The translations under genes and the position numbers were made by a program. 64,000 nt of DNA from CANGTU01 sp046336655 (lineage in GTDB: Bacteria > Bacteroidota > Bacteroidia > Flavobacteriales_D > Sanyastnellaceae). The stretch covers positions 124,001-188,000 of the forward strand of contig JBKDGH010000010.1 in NCBI GenBank assembly GCA_046336655.1. The letters are read 5' to 3'. This document shows, piece by piece, positions 17,318 through 26,351 of this stretch (its first letter is position 1; every line of letters begins with the position of its first letter). The notes beneath the pieces were generated by a model, which was given only the letters and a program-made list of their open reading frames with translations, was not told the origin of the DNA and did no database searches.

Positions 17318-17523
17318 ATCTGAAACCCACATACATTCTCAGCGGATTTATGGTCGTTGTGTTGCTTGCGGTAAGCACTGCCGCACTAACGACTACTGCA
17401 TTCAGGGTGATGATGCCCAGTCCGAGGAACTACCTTTTCGGAGGGGTGCTGCTACTCTATGCGCTTGTGCGGTTTTCCAGACTGATGCGACAAATTAACC
17501 GAGATAAACACACTGACCGATGA
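17314..17523 (+). CDS. Small two-helix membrane protein
   Basis: 69 aa with a TTG start inside the tonB stop (TTGA), so coupled translation is likely; an internal ATG at codon 13 would delete most of the first helix. Two hydrophobic segments are clear (about 9-31 and 41-57), with a basic C-terminus (RLMRQINRDKHTDR). No family recognised. Its stop overlaps the next ATG (ATGA). Position between a tonB paralogue and a PstS-like lipoprotein suggests it belongs to that machinery. Confidence 0.7.
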   Translation: MNLKPTYILSGFMVVVLLAVSTAALTTTAFRVMMPSPRNYLFGGVLLLYALVRFSRLMRQINRDKHTDR

Positions 17524-18452
17524 GAACTACGATTCTGATTGCATGGAGTGCAGCATTTGCACTCGGGGGTTGTGCTCCTTATGACCGTTCCGGCGATAGT
17601 ATGACCAGTGGTACCATTAAAGCTGGTATTGACGAATCCTACTCCCTGATGATTCAGTCGCAACTGGAAGTGTTCAAAGGGGATTATCCTGGCGCCAACA
17701 TAGTGGCGGAATATGGTCCGGAAGGTGATATCATTGAGTCATTGCTGAAGGATTCTATTCAGGCAGCAGTAATTACCCGCGGTCTGACGGAAGATGAGTT
17801 GGCAATGTTTCGCAGTCAGCAGAAACTGCCGGAAAGCGTTCGCATTGCCACTGACGGAGTTGCGCTCATTGTAAACCCGAACAATGCAGACTCAGTATTC
17901 ACGCTAAGCCAGGTGGACTCTCTTTTTACCGGAGCGATTACGTCCTGGTCTCAGCTGGGAAGCAGGCAGAGCAGCGAAAGCGTGCGCATTGTATTTGATC
18001 ATAATAAGTCGTCTAATGCGCGCTACATCAATGAGCGGTTTCTCAAGGGCCTGCCCTTTCCGGAGAACTGCTTTGCCGTGCACAGCAATGAAGAGGTCAT
18101 TGAATACGTGAATAAAAACGCCGGAGCAATTGGTGTGATCAGTGTGAGCTGGATATCGGACCGTGATGACAGCGCAAGTCAGGAATTTCTTTCAAAAGTG
18201 AGGGTTGCGGGAATCATTGACCCGTCCAATGCAGAGCGCCCGACAATGGCGCGAAAACCCTATCAGGCCTACATTTACGACAAGAGTTATCCTCTGCGCC
18301 GTGAAGTATATGCCATTCGTACAAGTCCTCGCACCAGTGTTGGCACAGGCTTTGTTTCTTTCCTGCGCGGTGAGCGCGGGCAGCTGATCATTCATAAAAT
18401 GGGAATGGTGGCTGAACAGACTCCAGCGAGAATCATTCGAATCAGTGAATAA
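17520..18452 (+). CDS. PstS-like periplasmic-binding-fold lipoprotein
   Basis: 310 aa. Signal peptide with lipobox ALGGC gives a lipid-anchored Cys at about 18. The mature part matches the PstS/PBP-like domain: GTIKAGIDESY, AVITRGLTEDE, GVALIVNPNN, then FTGAITSWSQLG and a C-terminal LRREVYAI. In PstS these blocks hold phosphate. No pst transporter genes are adjacent, so phosphate uptake is doubtful; the tight coupling to tonB2 (ATGA overlap upstream) suggests a sensor or accessory role in the Ton complex. That role is inference. Confidence 0.82.
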   Translation: MRTTILIAWSAAFALGGCAPYDRSGDSMTSGTIKAGIDESYSLMIQSQLEVFKGDYPGANIVAEYGPEGDIIESLLKDSIQAAVITRGLTEDELAMFRSQQKLPESVRIATDGVALIVNPNNADSVFTLSQVDSLFTGAITSWSQLGSRQSSESVRIVFDHNKSSNARYINERFLKGLPFPENCFAVHSNEEVIEYVNKNAGAIGVISVSWISDRDDSASQEFLSKVRVAGIIDPSNAERPTMARKPYQAYIYDKSYPLRREVYAIRTSPRTSVGTGFVSFLRGERGQLIIHKMGMVAEQTPARIIRISE

Positions 18453-18477
18453 GACGCACAACAGACCAAAACACGAT

Positions 18478-20142
18478 ATGAAACACGTTTTTCTTTTTCT
18501 TGCACTCTCCTTTGCTGCTTCTGCAGGCACTGCGCAGACTCAGGCCGGAGCAGTGACTAAAACCCTCAATGAGCGCTACGAAGATGCTTCAGCCGATTTC
18601 CGGAAGCTTATTCAGACGACAGGCGGTACTTCAGAGCTTTATTTCTATGCCGGTGACAATTACCTTTACTGGGGTGAGTTGGACAGTGCCCGTATGATGT
18701 TTTCCAAAGGGGTAGAGAAGGATGCAGGAAATCCATTGAATCATGCAGGGCTCGGCCGCATTGCCATGAACAAAGGAGAGGATGGCTCCTCTCATTTCAG
18801 CACGGCTCTCGCAATTATCAATGATAAAGCGTCAACGGCTGATAAAAAAAGCCGTGAGCTTGCCCTGTTGAAAATGGCGGAGGTAAACACTTCTGCAAAG
18901 AAGTTGGACCAATCGCTTATTTACCTGAACAAAGTCAACGAGCTGAATACCGGAAAGAAGGGCGCCATTACTGTTACGAATCCGGAAGTCTACTTGCAGT
19001 GGGGTGACTATTATTCTGAAAAGGATGGGTTCAACCTGAGCGGCGCGCTTGCGCAATACAGCAAGGCATATGAACTGAATCCCCAGTATACCCGCACGCT
19101 GCTCCGCCAGGGACAGCTATACGTAAAGGTTCGCAACTGGGATGAAGGATTAAAATACTTCGATCAGGCCATTGCAGCTGACCCCACTTTCGCTCCGGCC
19201 TATCGCGAAAAAGCCGAGTTGCTATACCGCGCCGGCCGCTTCGAAAAGGCCATTGAATCCTATGAGAAATACCTTGAGCTGAACAACTCATGCCGGGTAC
19301 AGCAACGCTATTCAAGCTTCATTTTTCTCACCAAGGATTACGGGCGTGCCGTTGCCGAAATTGAAAAGGCACTGCCATGTAATCCGTCAAACCTGATTAT
19401 GTACCGCCTTCTGGGCTACGGCTATTACGAGCTTGGTGATTTTCAGAAAGGGTTGGATTACATCAATCAGTACTTCACCCTTGCTGAAGCCAAGGACAAG
19501 AGCATCATTACCGGCACTGATATGGCCTACAAGGGCAAACTGCTCGCCCGCTTGGGTCAGGAAGAAGAGGGCATTCAGCTCATCGCTCAGGCGATTGAGG
19601 CAGATACAAGCTACAAGGAGGGTTATGGAGAAATTGCGGCCATTTACAGCAAGTCAAAGAACTACGAGAAGGCTTCTGAATGGTATGTCAGGAAAATTGA
19701 GAACAGCAGGGAGAAGGATCCTCTGGATTACTATTACCTCGGCCAGTCCAGCTATTTCGCAAAGAAGTATGCAGAGTCTGACAAGGCCTTTGAAATGGCG
19801 ACAGAAAAGTATCCGGATGCATGGTTTTGGCGCGCGAAGTGCAACAACAAGTTGGACAACCCCGAACAGCCCGTCGGACTTGCTAAGCCTTTCTATGAAA
19901 CAGCAATTCAGAAGGTGGGAACTGATCAGAAGTACATCGATGCCAACAAGAAGAACCTTATCGAGGCTTACAGCTACCTTGGACTCTTCTATGGCAAATC
20001 AGATAACTATGAATGTTCACGTGCCGCGTGGAACAGGGTGATTGCACTCGACCCGGCGAATAAGACTGCGGCAGATGTGATGGCAGACCCCAAGATGGCC
20101 GTTGCTACTGGCGTATGTGATCTCTTCCCGCCGAAAGAATAA
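18478..20142 (+). CDS. Secreted tetratricopeptide-repeat protein
   Basis: 554 aa from the ATG at 18478, chosen over an in-frame GTG at 18445 because it gives a clean signal peptide (cleavage after AGTAQ, about 20). At least six TPR units are visible, for example YNLYWGELDSARMMFSKGVE-like, ALAQYSKAYELNPQYT, GLKYFDQAIAADPTFAPAYRE and AIESYEKYLELN. Periplasmic scaffold is the reasonable reading. It is the last gene of the exbB-to-TPR series and is followed by a strong terminator. Confidence 0.85.
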   Translation: MKHVFLFLALSFAASAGTAQTQAGAVTKTLNERYEDASADFRKLIQTTGGTSELYFYAGDNYLYWGELDSARMMFSKGVEKDAGNPLNHAGLGRIAMNKGEDGSSHFSTALAIINDKASTADKKSRELALLKMAEVNTSAKKLDQSLIYLNKVNELNTGKKGAITVTNPEVYLQWGDYYSEKDGFNLSGALAQYSKAYELNPQYTRTLLRQGQLYVKVRNWDEGLKYFDQAIAADPTFAPAYREKAELLYRAGRFEKAIESYEKYLELNNSCRVQQRYSSFIFLTKDYGRAVAEIEKALPCNPSNLIMYRLLGYGYYELGDFQKGLDYINQYFTLAEAKDKSIITGTDMAYKGKLLARLGQEEEGIQLIAQAIEADTSYKEGYGEIAAIYSKSKNYEKASEWYVRKIENSREKDPLDYYYLGQSSYFAKKYAESDKAFEMATEKYPDAWFWRAKCNNKLDNPEQPVGLAKPFYETAIQKVGTDQKYIDANKKNLIEAYSYLGLFYGKSDNYECSRAAWNRVIALDPANKTAADVMADPKMAVATGVCDLFPPKE

Positions 20143-20161
20143 TCATACAAGAGCTAAAAAG

Positions 20162-20188
20162 AAGGCCGCGATCATCGCGGCCTTTTTT
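20162..20188 (+). terminator. Terminator ending the exbB-TPR series
   Basis: AAGGCCGCG (20162-20170) and CGCGGCCTT (20176-20184) form a perfect 9-bp stem with a 5-base loop and a T tract. Read on the minus strand it also ends in AAGGCC followed by T-rich sequence, so it may serve the convergent symporter gene too. Confidence 0.9.
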
Positions 20189-20190
20189 AT

Positions 20191-21444
20191 TCAGTTGTCG
20201 AGTGCCTTTTCCCACTTGCTCACTGCAACCGTGGCGACAGCATTGCCAATCACATTGGTTGCAGACCGGCCCATGTCAAGGATGTGATCAATCCCCAGCA
20301 GCAGCATCAATCCGGCTTCCGGTATGCCGAATGTTGCCAGTGTTCCGGCGATGACTACCAGTGACGCTCTTGGGACGCCTGCGATTCCTTTGCTGGTAAC
20401 CATGAGCGTGAGGAGCATAAGCATCTGATCGGTGAATGACATGTCAATGCCGTAACTCTGTGCGATAAAGAGGCTGGCGAATGTCATGTACATCATGCTG
20501 CCGTCCAGGTTAAAGCTGTATCCAAGCGGCAACACAAAACTCACAATGCGGTTGCGGCATCCGAAGCGCTCAAGTTCTTCGAGCATTTTGGGATATACGG
20601 CTTCGCTGCTGGCGGTGGAGAATGCAATAAGCAGTGGCTGGCGCAACCGGCGCACCAAAGTGATCACCCGGTTTTTAACCAGCAGAAATCCTGCAAACAG
20701 CAGAACCAGCCATAGCAAAAGCAAACCCGCGTAAAACTCCGCGATAAAGATCACGTACTTGGCGAGGACGCCACCTCCAAGCTTTGCAACCATGGCCGCC
20801 ACGGCTGCGAAAACAGCGAATGGAGCGAAGTTCATTACGAAGGTGGTCACCTTGAGCATGGCGTGCCCGAGCGATTCCATTAACTCAATCACAGGCTTTC
20901 CGAGATCTCCGATGGCAGCGGTGGCCGCTCCGAGGAACAGGGAGAAGACCACGATTTGAAGAATTTCATTTTGTGCCATTGCTTCAATCACACTTTTGGG
21001 AAATATATGCGTGATGAAACCGCGAAGCGTCATCGCTGCTTTGTCAATTCCGGTTGCCGCATCCACCGGAGGCAGATCCAGATCCATCATGGCGCCGGGC
21101 TGCAGAATGTTAACCAGAACGCAGCCAAGAAGCAGCGAAACAAAGGAAGCGGAGATGAACCAGAGCATCGTTTTCCCGCCAATGCGTCCCACCGCTTTCA
21201 GATCACCAAGTTTAGCGACACCAGCTACCAGAGTGGCGAGCACAAGCGGCGCGATGATCATTTTGATCAGCCTCAGAAACACATCAGTGAGAATAGTGAG
21301 GTTATCCAGAATTGCCGCCAGCGAGGGGTGTGCCTGACCGGTTTGAGCATTGGCAGGATAGGCTTTGAAAAGGGCATACCCAAAGGCGGCACCTGCGAAG
21401 AGGCCGATAAAGATCCAGAGGGTAAGCTTGTTGGACTTGGACAT
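20191..21444 (-). CDS. Dicarboxylate/amino acid:cation symporter (DAACS family)
   Basis: 417 aa from the ATG at 21444 (the TTG two codons earlier is less likely). Secondary transporter that takes up glutamate, aspartate or C4-dicarboxylates with protons or sodium. Eight TM helices are apparent. The family hairpin motif STASSEAVYPKMLEEL, the LPLGYSFNLDGSMMYMTFASLFIAQ block and TSKGIAGVPRASLVVI are intact. Closest known relatives include GltP/DctA, but substrate cannot be set from sequence alone. Confidence 0.92.
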   Translation of the reverse strand: MSKSNKLTLWIFIGLFAGAAFGYALFKAYPANAQTGQAHPSLAAILDNLTILTDVFLRLIKMIIAPLVLATLVAGVAKLGDLKAVGRIGGKTMLWFISASFVSLLLGCVLVNILQPGAMMDLDLPPVDAATGIDKAAMTLRGFITHIFPKSVIEAMAQNEILQIVVFSLFLGAATAAIGDLGKPVIELMESLGHAMLKVTTFVMNFAPFAVFAAVAAMVAKLGGGVLAKYVIFIAEFYAGLLLLWLVLLFAGFLLVKNRVITLVRRLRQPLLIAFSTASSEAVYPKMLEELERFGCRNRIVSFVLPLGYSFNLDGSMMYMTFASLFIAQSYGIDMSFTDQMLMLLTLMVTSKGIAGVPRASLVVIAGTLATFGIPEAGLMLLLGIDHILDMGRSATNVIGNAVATVAVSKWEKALDN

Positions 21445-21478
21445 GATCAAGGCGTTTGTGCCGGCAATATAAGCCCGC

Positions 21479-23380
21479 TCAATACGCCCGTTCGTTTCTG
21501 CCTTCCATGTAATTGATAAAGGCCTTGTTCACCACCTTGTTACCTCCTGGAGTGGGGTAGTTCCCGGTGAAGTACCAGTCGCCGGTATTATCCGGGCATG
21601 CATCGTGAAGGTCCTCTACACGTTGGAAGAGTACCGAAACTTCAGCCCTGATCCCATCGGGGGTCACGAGCTCAGCAATTTTCGCGGAGACCTCCTCATA
21701 GGTGAAGGGCTCGTATATCTCTTTCACGTAATTCCTGACGTGCTCCTTCAGGGCGTCCTCCTGGTCCTTGCACTTGCGGTACACCACATTAAGAAGATCT
21801 TCCTTTCCGCGCTCGCGGAGCAACGCGACAGCAGCCTGAAATGCGATGAAATCACCCATGCGGGCCATGTCGATACCGTAGCAGTCAGGGTAGCGGATCT
21901 GCGGAGCGGACGACACGATGAGAATCTTTCGGGGTCCGAGTCGGTCGAGTATTTTGATCAGCGAGCGCTTCAGCGTAGTGCCGCGAACAATGGAATCATC
22001 AATGACGACAAGATTGTCCACGCCCTTGCGCACCGCGCCGTGCGTAATGTCATATACATGCGCCACCATTTCATCGCGTGCAGTATCCTGCGTGATGAAT
22101 GTTCTCAGCTTGGCGTCTTTGATAGCAATCTTCTCAATGCGAGCGCGGCGGCGGATAATCCGCTCGATTTCTTCGGCGGTCAGTCGCCCGGCCTTCGCGG
22201 TCAGTGCTTTGATTTTCTGATCGTTCAGGTAGTCCTCCAGCGCCTTGATCATTCCGTAGAACGATGTTTCAGCGGTGTTCGGGATAAAAGAGAAGACAGT
22301 GTTGTCGAGGTCGTAATTAACGGTTTTCAGAATGTGGGGAACCACATTACTTCCGAGTTTTTGGCGCTCCTGATAAATGTCCTTGTCATTTCCCCGGGAG
22401 AAGTAAATGCGCTCAAACGAGCATGCCGCGCGGGTTTGCGGAGTGCGGATTTCTTTTACCGAAGAACTTCCATCCTTTTTGATGATGTATGCGTGACCCG
22501 GAAGAAGTTCCTTAATGGACTCTCCAGGGACGTTAAAAGCAGCCTGAATGGGAGGGCGCTCACTGGCCACTACGCAGATTTCATCATCCTCATAGAAGTA
22601 GGCTGGACGGATGCCGTGAGGATCGCGAAGCACAAATGCATCCCCGTGTCCGAACATACCTGCCATTGCATATCCGCCATCCCATTCGCGTGATGCGCGG
22701 CTCAGCACCCGCTGCACGTCGAGGTGCTTTGCAATCAGATGAGTAATCTGCTGATTGGAGTATCCCTGAGACTTATACTGATCAAAAAGACGCTGGTTTT
22801 CTTCGTCGAGAAAGTGGCCGATCTTTTCCATTACGGTCACCGTATCCGCCTTTTCCTTGGGATGCTGACCGAGCTCAATCAGAAGACTGAAAAGCTCATC
22901 CACATTGGTGAGGTTGAAGTTGCCGGCGAGTACCAGGTTCCTTGTCATCCAGTTGTTCTGGCGTAGAAAAGGATGGCAGTTTTCAATGCTGTTACCACCA
23001 TAAGTTCCATAGCGCAAATGCCCGAGAAAGACCTCGCCCGTGAAAGCGAAATTCTCTTTCAGAAACGCAGTGTCTTTCAGTTTTTCAGGATTGAGTTTCT
23101 CCAATTCAGCAAAGCGCGCCATGACTTTGGAGAAGGCGTCCTTGACTGGTTGCTGGTCGTTGCTTCTTACGCGGCTGATGTATTTTTTTCCCGGAGGAAC
23201 ATCGAGCTTGATGTTGGCAATACCGGCTCCATCCTGCCCGCGGTGATGCTCCTTCTCCATGAGAATGTACATCTTGTTGAGGCCGTAGAAGGAAGTCCCG
23301 TATTTCTCGGAGTAGAATTGAAGCGGTTGCTTCAGTCGGAGGAGCGCGATTCCGCACTCGTGCTTGATAGCGTCACTCAT
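21479..23380 (-). CDS. purF: Amidophosphoribosyltransferase, Bacteroidota-type
   Basis: 633 aa from the ATG at 23380; upstream in-frame codons to 23497 are rejected because the conserved N-terminus starts MSDAIKHECGIA. It makes 5-phosphoribosylamine, the first purine step. Cys9 is the class II glutaminase nucleophile, so eight residues must be removed as a propeptide. The PRPP loop VVIDDSIVRGTTL and EKEHHRGQDGAGIAN confirm the fold. This long form (about 630 aa versus about 500 for E. coli) is usual in the phylum; the difference is mainly an insert and a longer C-terminus. Confidence 0.9.
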   Translation of the reverse strand: MSDAIKHECGIALLRLKQPLQFYSEKYGTSFYGLNKMYILMEKEHHRGQDGAGIANIKLDVPPGKKYISRVRSNDQQPVKDAFSKVMARFAELEKLNPEKLKDTAFLKENFAFTGEVFLGHLRYGTYGGNSIENCHPFLRQNNWMTRNLVLAGNFNLTNVDELFSLLIELGQHPKEKADTVTVMEKIGHFLDEENQRLFDQYKSQGYSNQQITHLIAKHLDVQRVLSRASREWDGGYAMAGMFGHGDAFVLRDPHGIRPAYFYEDDEICVVASERPPIQAAFNVPGESIKELLPGHAYIIKKDGSSSVKEIRTPQTRAACSFERIYFSRGNDKDIYQERQKLGSNVVPHILKTVNYDLDNTVFSFIPNTAETSFYGMIKALEDYLNDQKIKALTAKAGRLTAEEIERIIRRRARIEKIAIKDAKLRTFITQDTARDEMVAHVYDITHGAVRKGVDNLVVIDDSIVRGTTLKRSLIKILDRLGPRKILIVSSAPQIRYPDCYGIDMARMGDFIAFQAAVALLRERGKEDLLNVVYRKCKDQEDALKEHVRNYVKEIYEPFTYEEVSAKIAELVTPDGIRAEVSVLFQRVEDLHDACPDNTGDWYFTGNYPTPGGNKVVNKAFINYMEGRNERAY

Positions 23381-23409
23381 AAGGAGTGAAATGGGCTGAA
23401 TTTCGGGTG

Positions 23410-23417
23410 CAAAGATA
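23410..23417 (-). promoter_or_regulatory. -7 promoter element of purF
   Basis: On the minus strand TATCTTTG matches TAnnTTTG and is followed by CACCC, 29 bases before the purF ATG. The nearest TTG is 26 bases upstream, longer than the usual 17-23. A leader of roughly 20-25 bases is implied. Confidence 0.55.
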
Positions 23418-23523
23418 GAGGCACAAAGGCATCCGGATAGACGCAAAATGAAGCCAACACTAAAATGATGTGCGGGCGTGTGGAATTCTGGACTCAACGG
23501 CGTTCATAGGTAAAAAGAACACC

Positions 23524-24252
23524 ATGAAGACACTACTTATCACACTTGCCCTTGGGCTTGCTCAGGCTGCAGGGGCTCTCGGACAAACGTTCGGAGAGAT
23601 ACAGGCGAAAACCCGCGATGAAAGCGGAGCGCCATTGCCAGGAGTAATCGTTGTGGCCGATAATGGCTCCGGTTTGCGGGGAGAGGCCACAGATTTGGAC
23701 GGTGATATCCGCCTTGGCGCGTTATCGCCAGGAAAATATACTGTTACATTTCGAATGACCAGTAAGCATTCCGTAACTTACAATGATGTAGTGGTGGTTC
23801 CTGATCGCATCACACGACTCGGAGAGATTGTGATGAGAGACTCCACCGTAGCGCTGAAGGGAGCTGTGGTGGTAGAGTATTTGAAGCCACTGATCGAAGA
23901 AGACGGAGGCACCGTAGTGCGCATCAGCGCCAAGGAGTTGAAGAACATGCCGTCAGCCAACGGGGGCGACCTCAAGAAAATCGTGGCTTCGCTCACTTCT
24001 GATGTGAAGGTGAGTCCGGGTGGGGATGAATTATATTTCAGAGGAAGCCGCTCGGGTTCTGTGGTTTATTTTATTGATGGCGTAAAAATCTGGGGGCAGA
24101 TTCCAAATATTCCGAGCAGCGGAATCAGCAACATCGCAGTTTACAGCGGCGGAGTACCTGCAAAGTACGGGGACAGTACCGGGGGATACATTGTGGTTGA
24201 AACCAAGAGCTATCTGGAAGATTACTACGAGAAAATCAGCAGATCGCGCTGA
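23524..24252 (+). CDS. Barrel-less TonB plug-domain protein with carboxypeptidase-regulatory-like domain
   Basis: 242 aa from the ATG at 23524 (signal peptide, cleavage after GALGQ, about 20). A CarboxypepD_reg-like beta-sandwich (about 25-105, ESGAPLPGVIVVADNGSGL) precedes a TonB-receptor plug domain (about 120-230: YFRGSRSGSVVYFIDGVKI, IAVYSGGVPAKYGDSTGGYI). The protein then stops: the 22-strand barrel of about 600 residues is absent and the downstream DNA codes for a sigma factor, so it is not a simple truncation. The stop is 11-35 bases before the sigma factor start. It may be a soluble periplasmic sensor or decoy plug; that is inference. Confidence 0.85.
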   Translation: MKTLLITLALGLAQAAGALGQTFGEIQAKTRDESGAPLPGVIVVADNGSGLRGEATDLDGDIRLGALSPGKYTVTFRMTSKHSVTYNDVVVVPDRITRLGEIVMRDSTVALKGAVVVEYLKPLIEEDGGTVVRISAKELKNMPSANGGDLKKIVASLTSDVKVSPGGDELYFRGSRSGSVVYFIDGVKIWGQIPNIPSSGISNIAVYSGGVPAKYGDSTGGYIVVETKSYLEDYYEKISRSR

Positions 24253-24262
24253 ACCCATTAGC

Positions 24263-24850
24263 TTGCACGTCGAACCAAACCTGACATTGATATTCCGAAA
24301 AAAAATAGCCGGGCTTGAGGATGCCGAAGTGTTGCTGCGGTACCGGGAGACAGGAGACCAGGTGTATGTGGGCGAGTTGTATAATCGCTACAGACATCTG
24401 GTTTTCGGCGTGTGCCTGAAGTACCTGAAAAATGCGGAAGACTCGAGAGACGCTACTATTGCGCTTTTTGAGAAAATGGTCACGGAGTTGCGCAAGTCTG
24501 AAGTGAGGCAGGTTGGCGCATGGCTGCACACAATTACACGGAATCATTGCATAAGCCTGCTTCGCAAGAATCAGAATGAGTTGTCGCTTGAACATACGGG
24601 GTACATGATCGCGGACAATTCACAGGCTGAGCTCGAGCAAGTGGTGCAGAAGGATTCCAGACTCGCAGCACTTGAAAATGCCCTGAGTGAGCTGGAGGCG
24701 CATCAGGCGAAATGCGTTCGGTTGTTTTATATCGATGAGAAGAGTTATAAGGAAATCGCAGCAGACACGGGATACACAGAGATGCAGGTAAAGTCGCATA
24801 TTCAGAACGGCCGCCGCAATCTCAAGATCCAACTTACCGGTAAACCATGA
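24263..24850 (+). CDS. ECF-type RNA polymerase sigma factor
   Basis: About 195 aa. Region 2 (YVGELYNRYRHLVFGVCLKYL and AEDSRDATIALFEKM) and region 4 (KCVRLFYIDEKSYKEIAADTGYTEMQVKSHIQNGRRNLK) are clear. The start is uncertain: no ATG lies near the conserved N-terminus, and TTG codons at 24263 and 24287 are the candidates; 24263 is reported. The TTG at 24191 would overlap the previous gene and is unlikely. The stop overlaps the next ATG (ATGA at 24847). Its partner would be the single-pass protein downstream. Confidence 0.88.
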   Translation: MHVEPNLTLIFRKKIAGLEDAEVLLRYRETGDQVYVGELYNRYRHLVFGVCLKYLKNAEDSRDATIALFEKMVTELRKSEVRQVGAWLHTITRNHCISLLRKNQNELSLEHTGYMIADNSQAELEQVVQKDSRLAALENALSELEAHQAKCVRLFYIDEKSYKEIAADTGYTEMQVKSHIQNGRRNLKIQLTGKP

Positions 24851-25941
24851 ATCACGGAAACGAAACATACCAGTTGCCATCGGCCGAGGAGATCAGGCTC
24901 TACCACGAAGACCGGTTGTCGGATAAGCGCCGCGCTGAAATTGATCGCATGGCACTTGACAATCCGCTGGTGGCTGATGCGCTGGAGGGCTTCTCTGCAT
25001 TTCCGGCATTTGGAGATTTACCGCCGGCAAAGCCGCTGCATAAGGCCGGGCCGTGGGCGCACATACTTGGATGGGGCGCGGGATTGATCGGAGGAGCGCT
25101 GATTGCGCTTCTTCTGATTCCAGGTGATGAGGCCGGAGAAACGGAAGTTACACATGCGCCGGTATCAGCCGAAGTAATCACCAGAGAGCCGGATTCAGCA
25201 GTTTTTGTGATCCCCGCCGAAATTGATGTACGTGATGTGCAGGGAGAAATCCCGTCATCACCACCGCATTTGTCCCGCTCGGAGGCCACACTCGATGACG
25301 CTGCTTCACCGCGCGATTCAGTGAGGATGAGTTATGTGGTAGTCAAGGATTATCCGGCGGAGTTCATGCGCAGTGGTGGGCTTTCTCACGAGGAGCGAAA
25401 AACACTGGCGAGCCCCGGAGGCAGGGACCGCGATTTTGTGCGTGTGGGGTATTATCACATCGCTGACTACACTGTTATGCAGAGCGACCGGCGCACCAGT
25501 CATGTGTTTTCGGAGGGTCATGTGCCCGCCAGCAAGGAAAGCCGTCGCTCGGGTGATGAACTGACCGATGAGCCGGTTGCCATTGGTTATATTGATTACT
25601 GGGAGATTTGTCTGGACAATATCACATCGGGTGATTATGCGCAGGCGGTGTCGGACATTGATGTGGTACTGGAAGTTTATCCGGATGATGTAAATGCGCA
25701 GTTTTACAAAGCTCTGGCGTTGTACCGCTGGAGGAAGTATGACGCAGCAACTCATCTTTTTGAGGCGGCTATGCGCAATCGCGTGGGATACTTCTCGGAG
25801 GATGCGCGGTACTATCGCGCCCTATGCATGTATTACGGAGGCAAGCGCGGGGATGGTGTCAGCGAATTGCAGCAGATTGTTGAGGGAGGTGGCTTCTATT
25901 CCGGTCAGGCGCTCGGGGTGATTCAATCCGGGGAGAAGTGA
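24847..25941 (+). CDS. Single-pass membrane protein with C-terminal TPR, likely sigma regulator
   Basis: 364 aa. The cytoplasmic N-terminus (about 1-70, PSAEEIRLYHEDRLSDKRRAEIDR) resembles the short helical anti-sigma domain often encoded after ECF genes; one TM helix follows (about 79-97). The periplasmic part has an acidic/low-complexity region and a TPR-like C-terminus (about 245-360, NITSGDYAQAVSDIDVVLEVY, AQFYKALALYRWRKYDAATHLF). Overlap with the sigma gene by 4 bases supports a sigma/anti-sigma pair, but no HHCC zinc motif is visible, so the regulator role is inference. Confidence 0.72.
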   Translation: MNHGNETYQLPSAEEIRLYHEDRLSDKRRAEIDRMALDNPLVADALEGFSAFPAFGDLPPAKPLHKAGPWAHILGWGAGLIGGALIALLLIPGDEAGETEVTHAPVSAEVITREPDSAVFVIPAEIDVRDVQGEIPSSPPHLSRSEATLDDAASPRDSVRMSYVVVKDYPAEFMRSGGLSHEERKTLASPGGRDRDFVRVGYYHIADYTVMQSDRRTSHVFSEGHVPASKESRRSGDELTDEPVAIGYIDYWEICLDNITSGDYAQAVSDIDVVLEVYPDDVNAQFYKALALYRWRKYDAATHLFEAAMRNRVGYFSEDARYYRALCMYYGGKRGDGVSELQQIVEGGGFYSGQALGVIQSGEK

Positions 25942-26003
25942 TCTTCGATAATTCTTTTTGCGGAAACAGAAGCAGAATATTTTCAGTGTTACTTTGAACA
26001 CTG

Positions 26004-26303
26004 ATGAGTACTCAGTCACTTCGCTTTAAATGCACGCGTTACGCGGTGATGAATGCACTTCCGGAAGCATTGATGCAGGAAGGGCTTCAGATCGTTTTTT
26101 CGGACGATAAAAAGGGCCTGATAGTGGCCAGGCGGGGATTCGGATTCTTCGAAGCTCCTGCCGAGGTGAGATTTCAGATGTCGGAAGGCGATGGACATCT
26201 GCTGCTCAGGGCCGAGTCAAGGAGTTGGTTGGGCCCGGTTGCTTTTGGGAGCGAGAGGAGGCTGCTGAGACGATTGATGAGCAAATTGGAAGAGGATTTG
26301 TAG
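26004..26303 (+). CDS. Small hypothetical protein
   Basis: 99 aa, ATG at 26004, no signal peptide or TM segment. It is a predicted alpha/beta protein with basic N-terminus (LRFKCTRYAVMNALPEAL), a glycine-rich turn (ARRGFGFFEAP) and a C-terminal basic helix (SERRLLRRLMSKLEEDL). No family recognised. It follows the sigma/TPR genes by 62 bases and is closed by the terminator at 26311. Confidence 0.55.
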   Translation: MSTQSLRFKCTRYAVMNALPEALMQEGLQIVFSDDKKGLIVARRGFGFFEAPAEVRFQMSEGDGHLLLRAESRSWLGPVAFGSERRLLRRLMSKLEEDL

Positions 26304-26310
26304 GATAGAA

Positions 26311-26336
26311 AAATCCCCCGGAATTCCGGGGGATTT
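26311..26336. terminator. Bidirectional terminator between convergent genes
   Basis: A perfect 11-bp palindromic stem AAATCCCCCGG/CCGGGGGATTT with loop AATT. It ends the plus-strand small gene and, read on the minus strand, the RND operon (GATTTTTC follows). Confidence 0.9.
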
Positions 26337-26351
26337 TCGTTGATGTCATCC

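Noticed and set aside
21605..22693. 362-aa plus-strand open frame
   Set aside because: Antisense to purF, whose catalytic motifs are intact.
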